Source: Gnetum montanum (taxonomy: Eukaryota > Streptophyta > Gnetopsida > Gnetales > Gnetaceae). From it: 64,000 bases of DNA. A model generated the notes under the pieces. That model was not told the origin of the DNA and did not search any database. It saw only the letters and a program-made list of their open reading frames with translations. The translations under genes and the position numbers were made by a program. Of the stretch, positions 33,959 through 43,959 are shown in pieces. Positions within the stretch are counted from its first letter, which is position 1; every line of letters starts with the position of its first letter. The stretch is taken from the NCBI GenBank assembly GCA_015680685.1, contig MNCI01029685.1, positions 362,426 through 426,425 on the forward strand, given 5' to 3'.

Positions 33959-35233
33959 TTAGATGTAGTATGACTTCAAGAATAACTGGTTCATAGGATT
34001 TGTAGACTCTCTACCATCCATGTTTGCCAGCTTGAAGGCTCCATTCTCGTAGGCTTTTGTGACTATGAATGGACCTTCCCAATTTGTCAAAAACTTGTCT
34101 GCATGTTCATGGAAAGCTTTGAGAACTAGGTCCCCCTTTTTAATCAACCATCGATGTAGGTCTACATGATGCTTTTTCCATTTCTTGTCTTGATACCATT
34201 CGATTTGACCCAATGTTTGTGCACACTTTTCCTCTAGGGAGTCAAGATCGATGATCCTTTACTCATTATTCTGGGCTTCGTTCATAATGCTTGAAAGGAT
34301 CATTCGTAGTGATGGTACCTACAGTTCAAGAGGTAACACTACTTTAGATCCATAGACTAGGCTATAGGGGGTCTTACCTGTAGTCATCCTACACATCGTA
34401 CGATAGGCCCATAACATGTAGAGGATTTTCTCGTGCCATCACCTCTTGATGTTGCTAAGAATTCTTTTAACCAAGTTGATGACGGCCTTGTTTGTAGCTT
34501 CTGCCTGACCATTAGCCTGTAAGTAATATGGTGACAAAAAAGATTGCTTAATGCTAAGGTTTCTACAAAAGGTTCTGGTTTCCGCACTACTAAACTATGG
34601 TCCATTATCCATTACAATAGTCATGGGAAGACCAAACCTTGTTATGATGTTATCTAAGATGAAGTGGCAAACTTGTTGAGATGTAGTTTTTCTAAGGGGG
34701 ATAGCCTCTACCGACTTTATGAAGTACTCAGTGGTAGTAATGATGAAGCTATGTCTTGTGGAAGACTTAGGTGTTATGGGTCCTATGATATCTAGTCCCC
34801 ATCGTTGGAATGGCCACGTGATCTACGTAGGATGCAACTCAATAGGTGACATGTGTATAAGGTTTGTGTGACATTGGAAAGTGTCACACGTCTTGACTTT
34901 AGCAAAAAAATCTCGTTCCATGCAAGGCCAATAATACCCTAGATGTCTGATCTTAGCTACCATGGCCCTAGGAGCTATGTGTCCTCCACATAGTCCTTCA
35001 TGGACTTCACTAACGATTTTTTGTGCCTCCTCCCCACCAACACAAGTTAATAGTATTCCATCAAAGGAGTGTTTACATAAGGTATTATCTCCTCTGAGGA
35101 CATACTTCCATGCTAGCTTTCGGATTTCATCCATTTGGGCAGATGTCAATTCGTTTGGGGGTTCACCATGTTGCACGTAGGCTTTCACGTTAGCATACCA
35201 CACTTGGGCGTTGGTAGTGCTTATGGAGGCCAC
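33959..35233 (-). pseudogene. Integrase of element B
   Basis: Minus strand. The zinc region HEGLCGGHIAPRAMVAKI ... YYWPCMERDF ... CDTFQC is at about 35020-34870. The core has WGLDIIGP (first Asp, about 34800), TIVMDNGP (second Asp, about 34620) and YLQANGQAEATNKAV (Glu, about 34520-34480). The C-terminal part (KKGDLVLKAF ... WEGPFIVTKAYENGAFKL) is intact over 34213-33959. Frameshifts and a stop near 34430 break it. The block TNLIHMSPIELHPT is typical of Tat integrases. Confidence 0.88.
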
Positions 35234-35239
35234 GTGTAC

Positions 35240-35720
35240 TACTTAGGTGATAGGGTATATGCATTCTGTTATCGAAGCAGGTAAAGTGGTGAATAGGTGT
35301 GGTGGCACGTTTAATGCTAGCATAGCTAAGGCATCAGCTACAGTTTTTTCGTTGCATGGCACATGCTGGATGTCTGTTGTGGCAAACTGTTTCAACAAGT
35401 TTTTGGCCAAATCATAGTAAGGCTGTAAGTGTAAAGCGTTGCAGGCATAGACCTCAATGATTTGATTGACGATAAGTTGAGAGTCACCTCAGACTGCCAA
35501 ATGTCAGATTTATAATTACCAGGTTGCTAAGAGGCCCCTAAGGAGTCCTTCGTACTCAACTATATTGTTTGTACAAAGGAACATGAAGTGGTAAGAAAAA
35601 GGTTGCATGTCCCCCGAGGGGAATGTAATGATAGTGGCAACACTACCACCTCGCATGGTTGAGGCACCGGCACAAGGTTGATACTGTTAACATGTTCATT
35701 AGGGAATTCAGGTTCTATGG
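35240..35720 (-). pseudogene. Second RNase H (aRH) of element B
   Basis: Minus strand: CTNNIVEYEGLLRGLL (about 35575-35530), GDSQLIVNQIIEVYACNA (about 35495-35440) and HVPCNEKTVADALAMLAL (about 35360-35305). These are the CTNNxAEYEA, GDSxLVxxQ and VPRxxNxxADALAxLA motifs of the archaeal-type RNase H carried only by Tat-lineage elements, placed between the first RNase H and integrase. Three TAG/TAA stops cluster near 35520-35500. This domain fixes the lineage of B. Confidence 0.85.
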
Positions 35721-35759
35721 TCGTCTGATCATCAACAGGCAAGGTTGCAAGTTGCATAG

Positions 35760-36260
35760 CTATTGCTTATCCTTTCGTTGATGTTTGGGCTACATAGTGT
35801 AAATCGAATTTCGCTGTTATTACTTTCCATCAGGCTATCCTGCTACTTTCATATAAGTTGTTCGTGATAGCCCGAAGTACATTACTTTTGCATATAATGT
35901 TCACTTGGCTACGGAACAAGTAGTGTCTCCACCTTTTTAGCGCAAACACTAAAGCAAGACAATTCCTTTCCACTTCATTATATTTGGCTTCGTATGTTAT
36001 TAATGCATGGCTCAGTTAATAGACTGGGGTTTCAAAGCCATCTTCTCTTTTTTGGAATAATGGTGTTGCGATAGACGTGTCCAAAGTAGCAAGGTAGATG
36101 TAGAAAGGCTTATCCCTTTGTGGTGGGTAAACAGTTGGGAGGTATAAAAGCTCTTTCTTCAAGTCATTGAAGGCTTGTTGACACTGTGCTATCCACTCGA
36201 AGTTAACCCCCTTATTTAGTAAGTTTTGCATGGGGTGGAACTTGTTAGTCAACCTTGCTA
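35760..36260 (-). pseudogene. First RNase H of element B
   Basis: Minus strand: FEWIAQCQQAFNDLKKELL (about 36205-36150), PFYIYLATLDTSIATPLFQK (about 36105-36050), then SYEAKYNEVERNCLALVFAL-type text (about 36000-35945). This is the RT connection and the standard retroviral-type RNase H. A TAA stop after PVY (36016) interrupts it. Confidence 0.8.
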
Positions 36261-36264
36261 TAAA

Positions 36265-37430
36265 CCTTATGATGAACTGTATTCTACCTTACAACCCATG
36301 CAATTCTTTAAGGTTAGTAGGGGGTGCTAGGTTAACGATGGCCTTAACTTTGTCAAGCTCCACTCGTATTCTAGCCTTCGATACTACAAACCCTAGCATG
36401 CGTATGATTTTTACGCCAAAAACACACTTCTTTGGATTAAGACGCATGTCATGCCTATGACAATGCTTCACCACTACATCTAGATTAGTGGGATGATCAA
36501 TAGTTATCTTAGACTTGACCACTATGTCATCCACGTAATCATTTAGTTTCTCTAGGAGGTAGTCACTGAATATGTAGGTCATGGCTCATTGATAGGTTGC
36601 TTTGGCATTCTTTAGATCAAAGGGCATCATAGTGTAACAAAAGGTACCCCAAGGGGTCATAAACGTAGTTGTCAACTGATGCTCTAGATTTATGCAAATT
36701 TGATTGTAACCCGAGAACTCATCCATGAAGAATAGTAAAATGTGATAATCTGTAGTCTCGATAAGCTGATCGATACTTGGTAGTGGGAAGTCATCTTTAA
36801 TTGTTGCTTTGTTTAGATCCTAGAAGTCTATACAAATTCATATTCCTCCTGTTTTCTTAGAGACCACAATGATGTTTGACACCCATTTCGAGTAATCAAC
36901 CATGCAAATGAAGCCTACTTGGTATAGCTTAGTCATTTCATCACATACAGCTAGTGCAATTTCTGGTTTAATTTTTTGAGCCTTTTGTTTAACCAGTTTG
37001 ACATGTGGGTCCAATACAATGTTATTTTGTATTGACCGTGGGTCCAATCCCGGCATGTTATTATAGGACCATGCGAATACTTTGATGTTGTCTTGAAGGA
37101 CACTGGATACATCTTTTTGCATTTTTTGATCTAGGAGGGAACTTAGTTTTAGTGACTTTATTTCCCCCCTGGATGTTGTTATCAGTGCTTTGATGAGAGG
37201 GTCCTCAGTCACATCCCTGGCCTCTAAGTCTAAGGCTTGGACCAAATGTTCAAGCTAATCTAGGAACGTTTCCAGGGATGCTACAGTGTTATCAATAGAT
37301 GAATCCTAGTTTATTGACTCTAAGTTCAGATATCTTGCCAGCTTGCCATGAGGACCTATCAAGGTTAAAAGTGAGTGTAGATCACGCTGCATGGTCATCT
37401 TATTGAACCTGCCACAATAAGAAGAAGCTT
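36265..37430 (-). pseudogene. Reverse transcriptase of element B
   Basis: Minus strand. An intact N-terminal stretch (37245-36838) has VFAWSYNNMPGLDP, the Tat form of the RT entry motif, then VGFICMVDYSKWVSNIIVV. The first catalytic block reads FMDEFSGYNQI (about 36730-36695), and the active site is DYVDDIVVKS (Y-V-D-D, about 36540-36510). TAG codons at CAG-like positions break it. Upstream, coding-like text extends to an acceptor-like ttattgtggcag|gttc at about 37420, where the Ogre intron would end. Confidence 0.88.
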
Positions 37431-37432
37431 GG
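37410..37432 (-). promoter_or_regulatory. Candidate 3' splice site before the RT of element B
   Basis: Minus strand ttcttcttattgtggcag|g, a pyrimidine-rich tract ending in CAG|G, right at the point where pol-like coding text begins. Ogre elements splice out an intron between protease and RT. The matching donor near 49888 would be aag|gataat, which lacks the required GT, so the donor is mutated or lies elsewhere. Confidence 0.4.
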
Positions 37433-37533
37433 TCAGGTGATACCTGTTTGTAGTTATAGCGCATAATAGTAAATATTTGCAAAGTAATAATAAAACATGT
37501 AATGATTGTTTATTTGGCCAAGTTTGCAAGTTA

Positions 37534-37860
37534 CTAGTTTAAGGTCTTGGCGGACCATGAGCAGATTCGAACATGCAATTGACCTTAGCTTTGCCAGTTT
37601 AAGGTTGTGTTGGATAGTTAACAGGTTGTAAAGGTAAAGTTACTAGTTTAAAGTCTTTACAGACCATTAACAGGTTAGTGGACAAGGTTACTAGTTTAAG
37701 GTCTTTGCGGACTGTTAACAGGTTGGCATTGTTGAGGTTACTAGTTTAAGGTCTTTATGGATTGTTAAAAGGTAGGCTTCATAAAATGTCACTAGTTTAA
37801 GGTCTTTGCAGATCGTGGTGCATAGGCTTCGTACAGGTAAGTTGCTAATTTAAGGTAGGG
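37534..37860 (-). repeat. Tandem array, about 50-bp unit, about 7 copies (upstream of RT)
   Basis: Units start ctagtttaaggtctttgcgg and continue with variants of actgttaacaggttggc. Starts near 37534, 37593, 37642, 37691, 37741, 37793 and 37848. The core ctagtttaaggtc is shared, in the same orientation, with the array at 33579-33942 on the other side of RT-integrase. Confidence 0.85.
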
Positions 37861-38001
37861 CAAAATTTTTGGTTGAGCCCACCTATTTGCAAACAAGAAT
37901 GCTATGCTATCGCACATTTATGACATGAGAGTGCTACACTACATGGGGCATTCCACATTACTCAGGGTGTGAAAATGGCAAGTTCTTTTCACTGTGTTGG
38001 C

Positions 38002-38009
38002 TATAAATA
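38002..38009 (+). promoter_or_regulatory. TATA box of the opposite-strand gene in element B
   Basis: TATAAATA in ggctataaataggggttt. It faces the plus strand, against the element's own transcription, and lies 133 bases before the first ATG of exon 1. Confidence 0.6.
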
Positions 38010-38141
38010 GGGGTTTACCCCTAGTGAACTTGTCATTTTCATTGTTAGAGTGTAGAGCCCACATCTAGAGCATAGCACGATGGTACCAAGAGAAAGAAAA
38101 ACAATGTAGCATAACATCCATCAACATTTGCGAGTGAAGCA

Positions 38142-38260
38142 ATGGCACCTAAAGGTGAACGTAAGCATCGAGGGCTCGCTAAGGTGGACAAAGTCAAGGA
38201 CACTTTGGGGCACCTGACCCAGGCATGCGTTGAAGTGCAGGAGGAGACTCCGTCTACTTG
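38142..38260 (+). CDS. Exon 1 of the opposite-strand gene
   Basis: Starts MAPKGERKHRGLAKVDK, a basic N-terminus, and ends at the donor acttg|gtaagttg (38261). It leaves phase 2. The first ATG after the TATA box at 38002 apart from one out-of-frame ATG at 38104. The intron to 39080 has several copies of GCTAYG-type words. Confidence 0.55.
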
Positions 38261-39080
38261 GTAAGTTGTTGCACCACCTTTGTTGTTTAGACTTCAGTAA
38301 TCGTTATTGTTGAAATCTGCATCTTTTTTCATCATTTTGGTCACCATTTTGGCTTACTGTTGTTGGTTGGCCACAGTGGTTGTATGGATGTTATGCTATA
38401 ACTACATGTGGTATTGCCTTGGCCACCATTATTGCAACTGCCTTGTCGCGAGGGTTTCGGTGAGCCTAGACAGCTTAGCACATGGCTAGCATAGCGCACT
38501 GCCCTCAGGAGGGTTTAGCCATCTGTACAATTTGACAAATGAGACACGTGTTTAACGTAGCACAACGCGAATTATTTTTTACAGCCAAAGTATGGTTGGG
38601 ACAGCTGTAGCATAGTAAACTTTTACTTGTCTGCATTTTCTAATTTTTTTATTATAGTATGCTAGTACGTCGTAAGGTCTTTTAGGTTTGACATATTGTT
38701 ACGTTGTTAAATCTGTAATACCGTTGCATTGCTGAATTTTTTAAGCTTGCCATGTGGCCATGCTTGTTGTAGTAATCTGTTGATTGCATCGTTGTATTAT
38801 TGCACATCTACTTGTTCTTGTCTAGTTGCTACATTACATGTCATCTGAGCATTGTTGCATTGTGAGCGGTTTGATGACCATGCTATGCCAAGAGGCTTTC
38901 TTTGTTGTTGTTTGTTCGTATTTTATAATTATTTTTTTAAAATTTTTGCAACTGTGGGATCATGTTATGCCATATGTAATGAAAATGCCATGCTACGCTA
39001 TACATAATGAGAGGGTTATGCTATGCTACGTGTAAACTTCGCTCGTACATAGTGCTAACGTTTGATGCTTCATTATGCAG

Positions 39081-39529
39081 GGTCATGCTAAAGCCCATCC
39101 TAATTATCCTAGAGATTGTGGAAGTCCTATGCTGCCTTAGCACACCAATGGCTAATGTCCCTCCTCCACATGCACGTGTAGAGTGGTAGGTGGTCTAGTT
39201 CCGGAGGATGCACGAGGCTTCCTACAGTTCCTCCTCCAGCATTTTAGTGTGATCGTTTGGTTACACTTATCGATGGAGATAGTAGCCACAATCATAGAAA
39301 CCCTGTTGCCTAGGGCAAACTGGGGTATTCTAAAATTTTTGACTAATGGATCAATTAGGGGTGAGCAAGAAAAAGGTTCCAACCAGCATCCAAAAAGCCT
39401 GAGACACTTAAGTTAGATTTGGGAAATGCCTAAGTATAAGTGCTACCACTTATACAACACCTTGTTTGTTGCCTACCACATGGGCATCTGCTTTCAGAAG
39501 CCACCTGGAACTATTTACTATGCCGGTGG
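39081..39529 (+). pseudogene. Exon 2 of the opposite-strand gene (frameshifted)
   Basis: Acceptor cttcattatgcag|g. The joined frame reads ...PMANVPPPHARVEW then TAG at 39187. A one-base shift restores an open frame with VPEDARGFLQFLLQHF and, after a TAG, YHLYNTLFVAYHMGI and GTIYYAGG, ending at gg|gtgagtt (39530). The frame change near 39180 is a real break in this copy or marks an unseen splice. Confidence 0.5.
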
Positions 39530-39619
39530 GTGAGTTCTATGAATGTATTTTGTCGTGTAATCCATGATACGTTAAACACATGTATTAATAGTGTGTATGT
39601 GCATTTTTTATGTTACTAG

Positions 39620-39894
39620 GTTTTTTATCAATAGGAGTGGTCTCCACGGTGACATAGATGCCTTAGCGTTGGCACAGATGGCCCTGCAGGAGTTTTCCTC
39701 CACTAGGAATGTGCACGCCGGCATGATAGGCCAATTTGGGGGTGAGTTCAAAACCTACCCAACCCGATATTCCCAATTTTATGGAAAATGTAAAGAAGCC
39801 GGTTGGTTGGATAGGGAATGGGCATCCCTCAGGTTGCTCACCGTCAAAGATATTTTGGTGGATCTCCCATCGTTTCCCAGGTCATTTAAACTTG
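39620..39894 (+). CDS. Exon 3 of the opposite-strand gene
   Basis: Acceptor tatgttactag|g. Open for 91 codons: FFINRSGLHGDIDALAL ... MIGQFGGEFKTYPTRY ... CKEAGWLDREWASLRLL. Phase 2 in joins exon 2 (YYAGG|FFINRSG), and phase 1 out at cttg|gtatgc (39895). No known domain recognised; the composition is that of a folded soluble protein. Confidence 0.6.
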
Positions 39895-39992
39895 GTATGC
39901 TAAAATGTGAATCTACTGTTACATGTTTGAGTGATGTTTACCTTTTACCAATCCCCTCTCTTTTTTTTGTTTTTTTTTACGAATCATTTTAG

Positions 39993-40999
39993 TAGCGAAG
40001 AAATCCCAAGAGGTGACTATGATTACCTCTAGGTGCAACAAAACCAACCTCGAGGAGGTGGAGGAGACCCAGTACTGGCTCTTCAATGGGGCCCCAACCA
40101 TGCTGGTCCATAACCTTTAGGAGGCTGGGCTTATGGACTTATTTTTTACTATTAACCCGAGTGTCCCGCCTACTGAGAAGTTTTCCCTAGTTGACTCCTT
40201 TGCTGAAAAGGTAGACCACTTTCACACACGTGTTCACAGTATGCACGTGGTGTTTGATGTCAACGATCAATTGTTTGCAGATCTTTTTGACATCTCCTCT
40301 AATGGTCTCCTCATTGGAGAAAAATCCAAGAAAGATGCACACAATCGGGAGGACATCGAGGAGTGGCTAGGGGTTGCAATGGACCGAAAGGGGATTTATA
40401 TTAAGAAAGTAAGGCTATGGGTGGCCAAAACGGTTTACCCTAGCTTTCATGCCCATGCCTTCCCCAAGCTACTGTCCCAAGGAAAAATCATTGGGATTGA
40501 GCAAGCTCAGATAATGAGGGATGTCATGGAAGAAGGGACCCATTACAATTGGGCACAACACCTTTGCAGAGGCATGCAAGTTGAAAAGGTTAAGCTTCAT
40601 GGAAAGCTTGAATCCTATTTCAACATGCACCATGCCTTCTTCATAGCCTGCCTACGGCATTTTGCAAAATCCTTGGTGGTTTGCGAGAATGGGATCTGGG
40701 TACTACAAGATCGTAGCCAAATTTCCAAACCATGGATCTACCAAGTATTCCATACCACCCGATCTCAGGATCCCCTAGAAGCTACTAGGGAGTCATTTTC
40801 AATGACAACTAGGGATTGGGTGGCATGCAACTTTTGGACCAAGGACAGCATGGGAGAGGCACCCCCCATTACCACTGGTAGTGTGATAAGGGGGGAACAC
40901 CACATTGCAGAGATAGTGACGACCAAGCTCCAACATAAGAGGTCCCTTCCTACCGTTGTAGTTGTGGGCTCAGGTAGAGCTGAGGAGGCAGAATGTTAA
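39993..40999 (+). pseudogene. Exon 4 of the opposite-strand gene (main globular domain)
   Basis: Acceptor after a long T-tract, gaatcattttag|ta, in phase with exon 3. About 335 codons with a single TAG at about 40120 (before EAGLMDLFF); from 40133 on it is open for 288 codons. The protein has KKVRLWVAKTVYPSFHAHAF, NWAQHLCRGMQVEKVKL and MHHAFFIACLRHFAKSLVV. I do not recognise a domain. Its length and nearly intact state next to ruined pol genes are notable. The frame ends TAA at 40997, overlapped in another frame by gag-like sequence. Confidence 0.65.
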
Positions 41000-41354
41000 A
41001 GATCTACCAATGGCAATAGCCACTATGGATGGTTTGGTCGATTATAAGCAGGGTAATTCTAGATCCAATTTAGAGCAAAAGAAACCCCAGGATGAGGGCA
41101 AGAAGGGAGAAAAGCAACCTCGAGGTCTAAAAGATAAAAAGAAGGAGGGGGCGCTCTCCAAACCCAAGGGAGATGGAGCCTCCCAAGGGAAGAAATTCTC
41201 ATTTGAATGCTTCATTCATGATGGACCACATCGGGCTTATGATTGTTCATCAAGAGAGAGGCTCTCGATCCTTAGACTTCAGGAGGAATCTGAGGGAGAT
41301 GGCAGTAACCCGAGGTGTAACCCGTTACAGTTTTTGAACACCCTTACTTTCTAG
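40956..41354 (+). pseudogene. Gag C-terminal segment with zinc knuckle, from another Ty3/gypsy lineage
   Basis: Plus strand, different frame from exon 4. It starts LWAQVELRRQNVKDLPMAI, a Lys/Gly/Gln-rich linker follows, then CFIHDGPHRAYDC and PLQFLNTLTF. This is the tail of plant chromovirus-type Gag: WAQxELRRQxVxDLxxAI, linker, zinc knuckle CxxCxGPHxxxxC, then the LQLLNAL end. The second Cys of the knuckle is His here. It is on the opposite strand to B's own gag, whose sequence is unrelated. It could be a captured fragment. Confidence 0.7.
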
Positions 41355-41463
41355 AAGTCCAGCCAACCCAATGAGCTGATGCTATGTTATGCTAAGTAGC
41401 GTTGCATAGCGTAGCATCTACTTTAGGTTGGTATAGTTTACTTACTACGACTATACATTATCA
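41355..41463 (+). other. Intron-like spacer with a GCTAYG palindrome
   Basis: Contains tgctatgttatgctaagtag followed by cgttgcatagcgtagcatc, the same palindromic type as in the B LTRs, then ctactttag, a possible acceptor. Confidence 0.4.
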
Positions 41464-41580
41464 ATGGAGGAAGAAGAAGAAGAAGAGGGAGAAGAGGTGG
41501 TGGCCCCTACAATAGGGGCAATCGGCGAAAATGAGGAGGCTCTGGCTATAGAGGAGAGGGCCCTTACCAATGAAAAAGGG
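41464..41580 (+). pseudogene. Acidic exon of the opposite-strand gene, left of element C
   Basis: MEEEEEEEGEEVVAPTI followed by ENEEALAIEERALTNEK. Cut here by element C; it resumes at 47783 with ALATEERASAGEEE and VSANEEEAPTNEE after a one-base slip. Low-complexity acidic linkers between a globular and a coiled-coil part are common. Real protein-coding status is likely because repeats stay in frame on both sides of C. Confidence 0.5.
41576..41580. other. Target-site duplication (left) of element C
   Basis: AAGGG directly before TGAAACACC, matching AAGGG at 47778-47782. With one more A the match could be 6 bp. Confidence 0.8.
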
Positions 41581-43525
41581 TGAAACACCATAAAATTTCA
41601 AGACCCTTATGCCTCAGCAAGGTCTTGGAATTTAGGCAAGGACTTCCACAAGTGCAGCGTCATGATAGTTTGACAAAAAAATGTAGGCACTAAGGCTCGA
41701 TTGTCCAGTCTGACAAGTTTTCTATCTCTAGAGCTAACAGGCCTAATGGACTCTCCAGCCTACTCAATTGAACAATTGACCTGGCTGATAGTCTACCCAG
41801 AAACTATGCTAGGAGTTTCTAAAAGTGTTTGGGATGAGCAAAATAGTTCGGAAAGCTTTCTAGTGAAGAAGTCTGCTACGCTACACTACGCAATGTAGCA
41901 TAGCAAGCCTTGAAAGATAGTTTCTCAAGCTTCCAAGTGTGAATTGACCAAGTGATTGCAAAGCAAGTCAAGATTTAGTCAACGCAAGATGCTACGCTAT
42001 GTAGCGTAGCACAGCATAGCAAAGGAAAAGTAGAAAGGCCCATCTTGCCAAGTTATTCTAACAAGAAATATGCACTCAGCAACACCTCGGCCTCCAAAAT
42101 TGATTGCCACGCTTTGCCCCCAGGCCTTGAGCAAAGTTTCTTGCTAGAAAATGGTGGATTGAATGAAGAAGCAGGATACGTTGGCTACTACGTTGTGCTA
42201 CTCTACATAGCGTAGCACAACATAGCAACAATGCAAAAGTAGTAAAAGTGTTTCAAACATGAGTTCAGTGAGTTCAAAGGCTTCCTGACATAAAGGACAA
42301 AATTTGTAGTTGTTAGCATGACTAAGCCTCAAACAAATGCTTTTCAGCTCTAACACAAATGTTGGTCAAAACCAATGGCTATGCTATGCTATGCTACATA
42401 GCATAGCACAACGTAGCAAGCAGCCACTTACGCTACGCTAATGTACTCGATAGCGTGAGTAATGCAACACTAGCATAGAAGCATCAAGACGTCTTCGGGT
42501 AACTCTAGAACTTATTGACAACAATCTTCCACACTCTGGCATCTTCTTGGTGGAATCAGCAATTTCACTCCATCTTGCACACCACTTGGTTAGGTCCCAA
42601 AACATTGTTCCTACACTTGACCCTACTCGTAAGGGTAGGGGAGACATAGTCCTAGAGCATAGGCTCCATTTTTCTTGTGTTGTTAGCACACTAGGTCTCA
42701 GCACATGTAGTTTTAGTGGTATAGTCCCAGCGTAGCCAAGTTCACGTCCAGCATTACACACCTACACAGTACAGACATGTTAGCACCTTGTGGGGTCTAG
42801 GGCACATGGCATCCAAACCGAATTTCTCTCCTACTCTTGGCCCTATAAATACCCTAGCGAACAACGCTCAAAGAGTTGGCTTTTTTACATTGGCAAGATT
42901 TGTTGGCTTATTAGCTTTTCGCATTGGCTAGTTGGCTTCTTCATTGGCTCCTTGGCAAATAGAGTTGGATTTTTGCTGCAGTTGGCTTTTGAGTTGGCTT
43001 TCAGAAGGCATACTTGGCATTTTTCTTAAGTGTTCTAGTTACCTTTGAGCTCTCTGGTTGGCTCGAAACATCCATTTGTGAGTCAAGAACTTTGACATCT
43101 TAGTAAATAGATCAGCAAGCAGAGGAACTATGACTATACCACTCGGTGTAAGCAGTGTCTCTCTGGCATTGCATAACCTATTGTACATCTTTCAAACAAG
43201 GCAAAGAATCAAATCTGCAACCTTGGGGCGATGCACTTTCTCATCCAAGTTTGTTTTGCTATTTCCTCATTATAATCATTATTTCACACTATTTTCACTG
43301 CCTTGCATATATTGATCATTGATTTATCTCACATGTCTTGCTTTCAAAACAAACGTTTACATAAGGTTAAGATACACCAATTAAGTCTCTATCTAATTGA
43401 CTAGACCCTTCAAGGTGCCCCACTTCCGTTTCTTTCTCCAACATGGCCCTCACATGGATTCGGGGTTAAACTGTCTGCCCGGCAACCTCTCGGTGTTTCA
43501 GCCACCAACGTTTTCGATCACTATA
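41581..43525 (+). repeat. 5' LTR of element C
   Basis: 1945 bp, TGAAACACC... to ...cactata, homologous to the B LTRs and 45845-47777. TATAAATA at 42844-42851 (ccctataaataccctagc). Four palindromic GCTAYG-type sites near 41885, 42005, 42210 and 42405. ATTGGCT/TTGGC cluster at 42870-43030, just after the TATA box. Confidence 0.9.
42870..43030 (+). promoter_or_regulatory. ATTGGCT/TTGGC motif cluster after the LTR TATA box
   Basis: About a dozen copies of TTGGC, several as ATTGGCT (inverted CCAAT), within 160 bases, beginning some 30 bases after the TATA box. The same cluster occurs in the other three LTRs (47125-47275, and inverted at 30720-30900 and 54440-54600). It would lie in the R/U5 leader of the RNA. 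Confidence 0.55.
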
Positions 43526-43548
43526 ATTTTGGCTCTAGAAGGAGGGCC
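43526..43548 (+). other. Primer-binding site of element C
   Basis: Right after the LTR: attttggctctagaaggagg. Element B has tttttggtgctagaaggagg in the same place (53900-53917, minus strand). The consensus TTTTGGCGCTAGAAGGAGG pairs with a tRNA 3' end in -GCGCCA. I do not name the tRNA. Confidence 0.65.
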
Positions 43549-43959
43549 TTTTGATGCCTTTTCTATGTCTTATGGGTAGTCCTACACGCTCTCTGTACCT
43601 TGTCACACACTAGCATATACATGACATCCTTTTGTGGTTGTTTATGCATTGTGTGATGCAGATTGGTTGCAACAACGGTTCCTTTGGAACTCAGCAGGAT
43701 GAAAAGCCTCTGATTTGCCATCAATTTCTGTGTTTCTAGTTTGCAATCTCCCCTTGTACCATGCAAGATGATTTCGAAAACAACTACTATTTTCACCACG
43801 AGCCTTGAGGCTCCTTTCTCAGCCCAGAGCACCATGGGTGCTGAGCGGCCACCTAGCCTAGTGCTGGTGCCATGCCAATCCCTTAGGATTTGACATTTGT
43901 CACCCAAGTTCTTAGCATAAAACATAGAGCATTATGACTTAATCTACGTAAAGATCTAG

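Noticed and set aside
33579-37860. CRISPR-like arrays
   Set aside because: Units are contiguous variants without unique spacers, in a plant retrotransposon; simple tandem repeats.
43563-43925. Minus-strand frame of 120 codons in element C leader
   Set aside because: Matches by sequence the inverted leader of B (53641-53946) and lies between primer site and gag; no protein family likeness on either strand, so left as untranslated leader.
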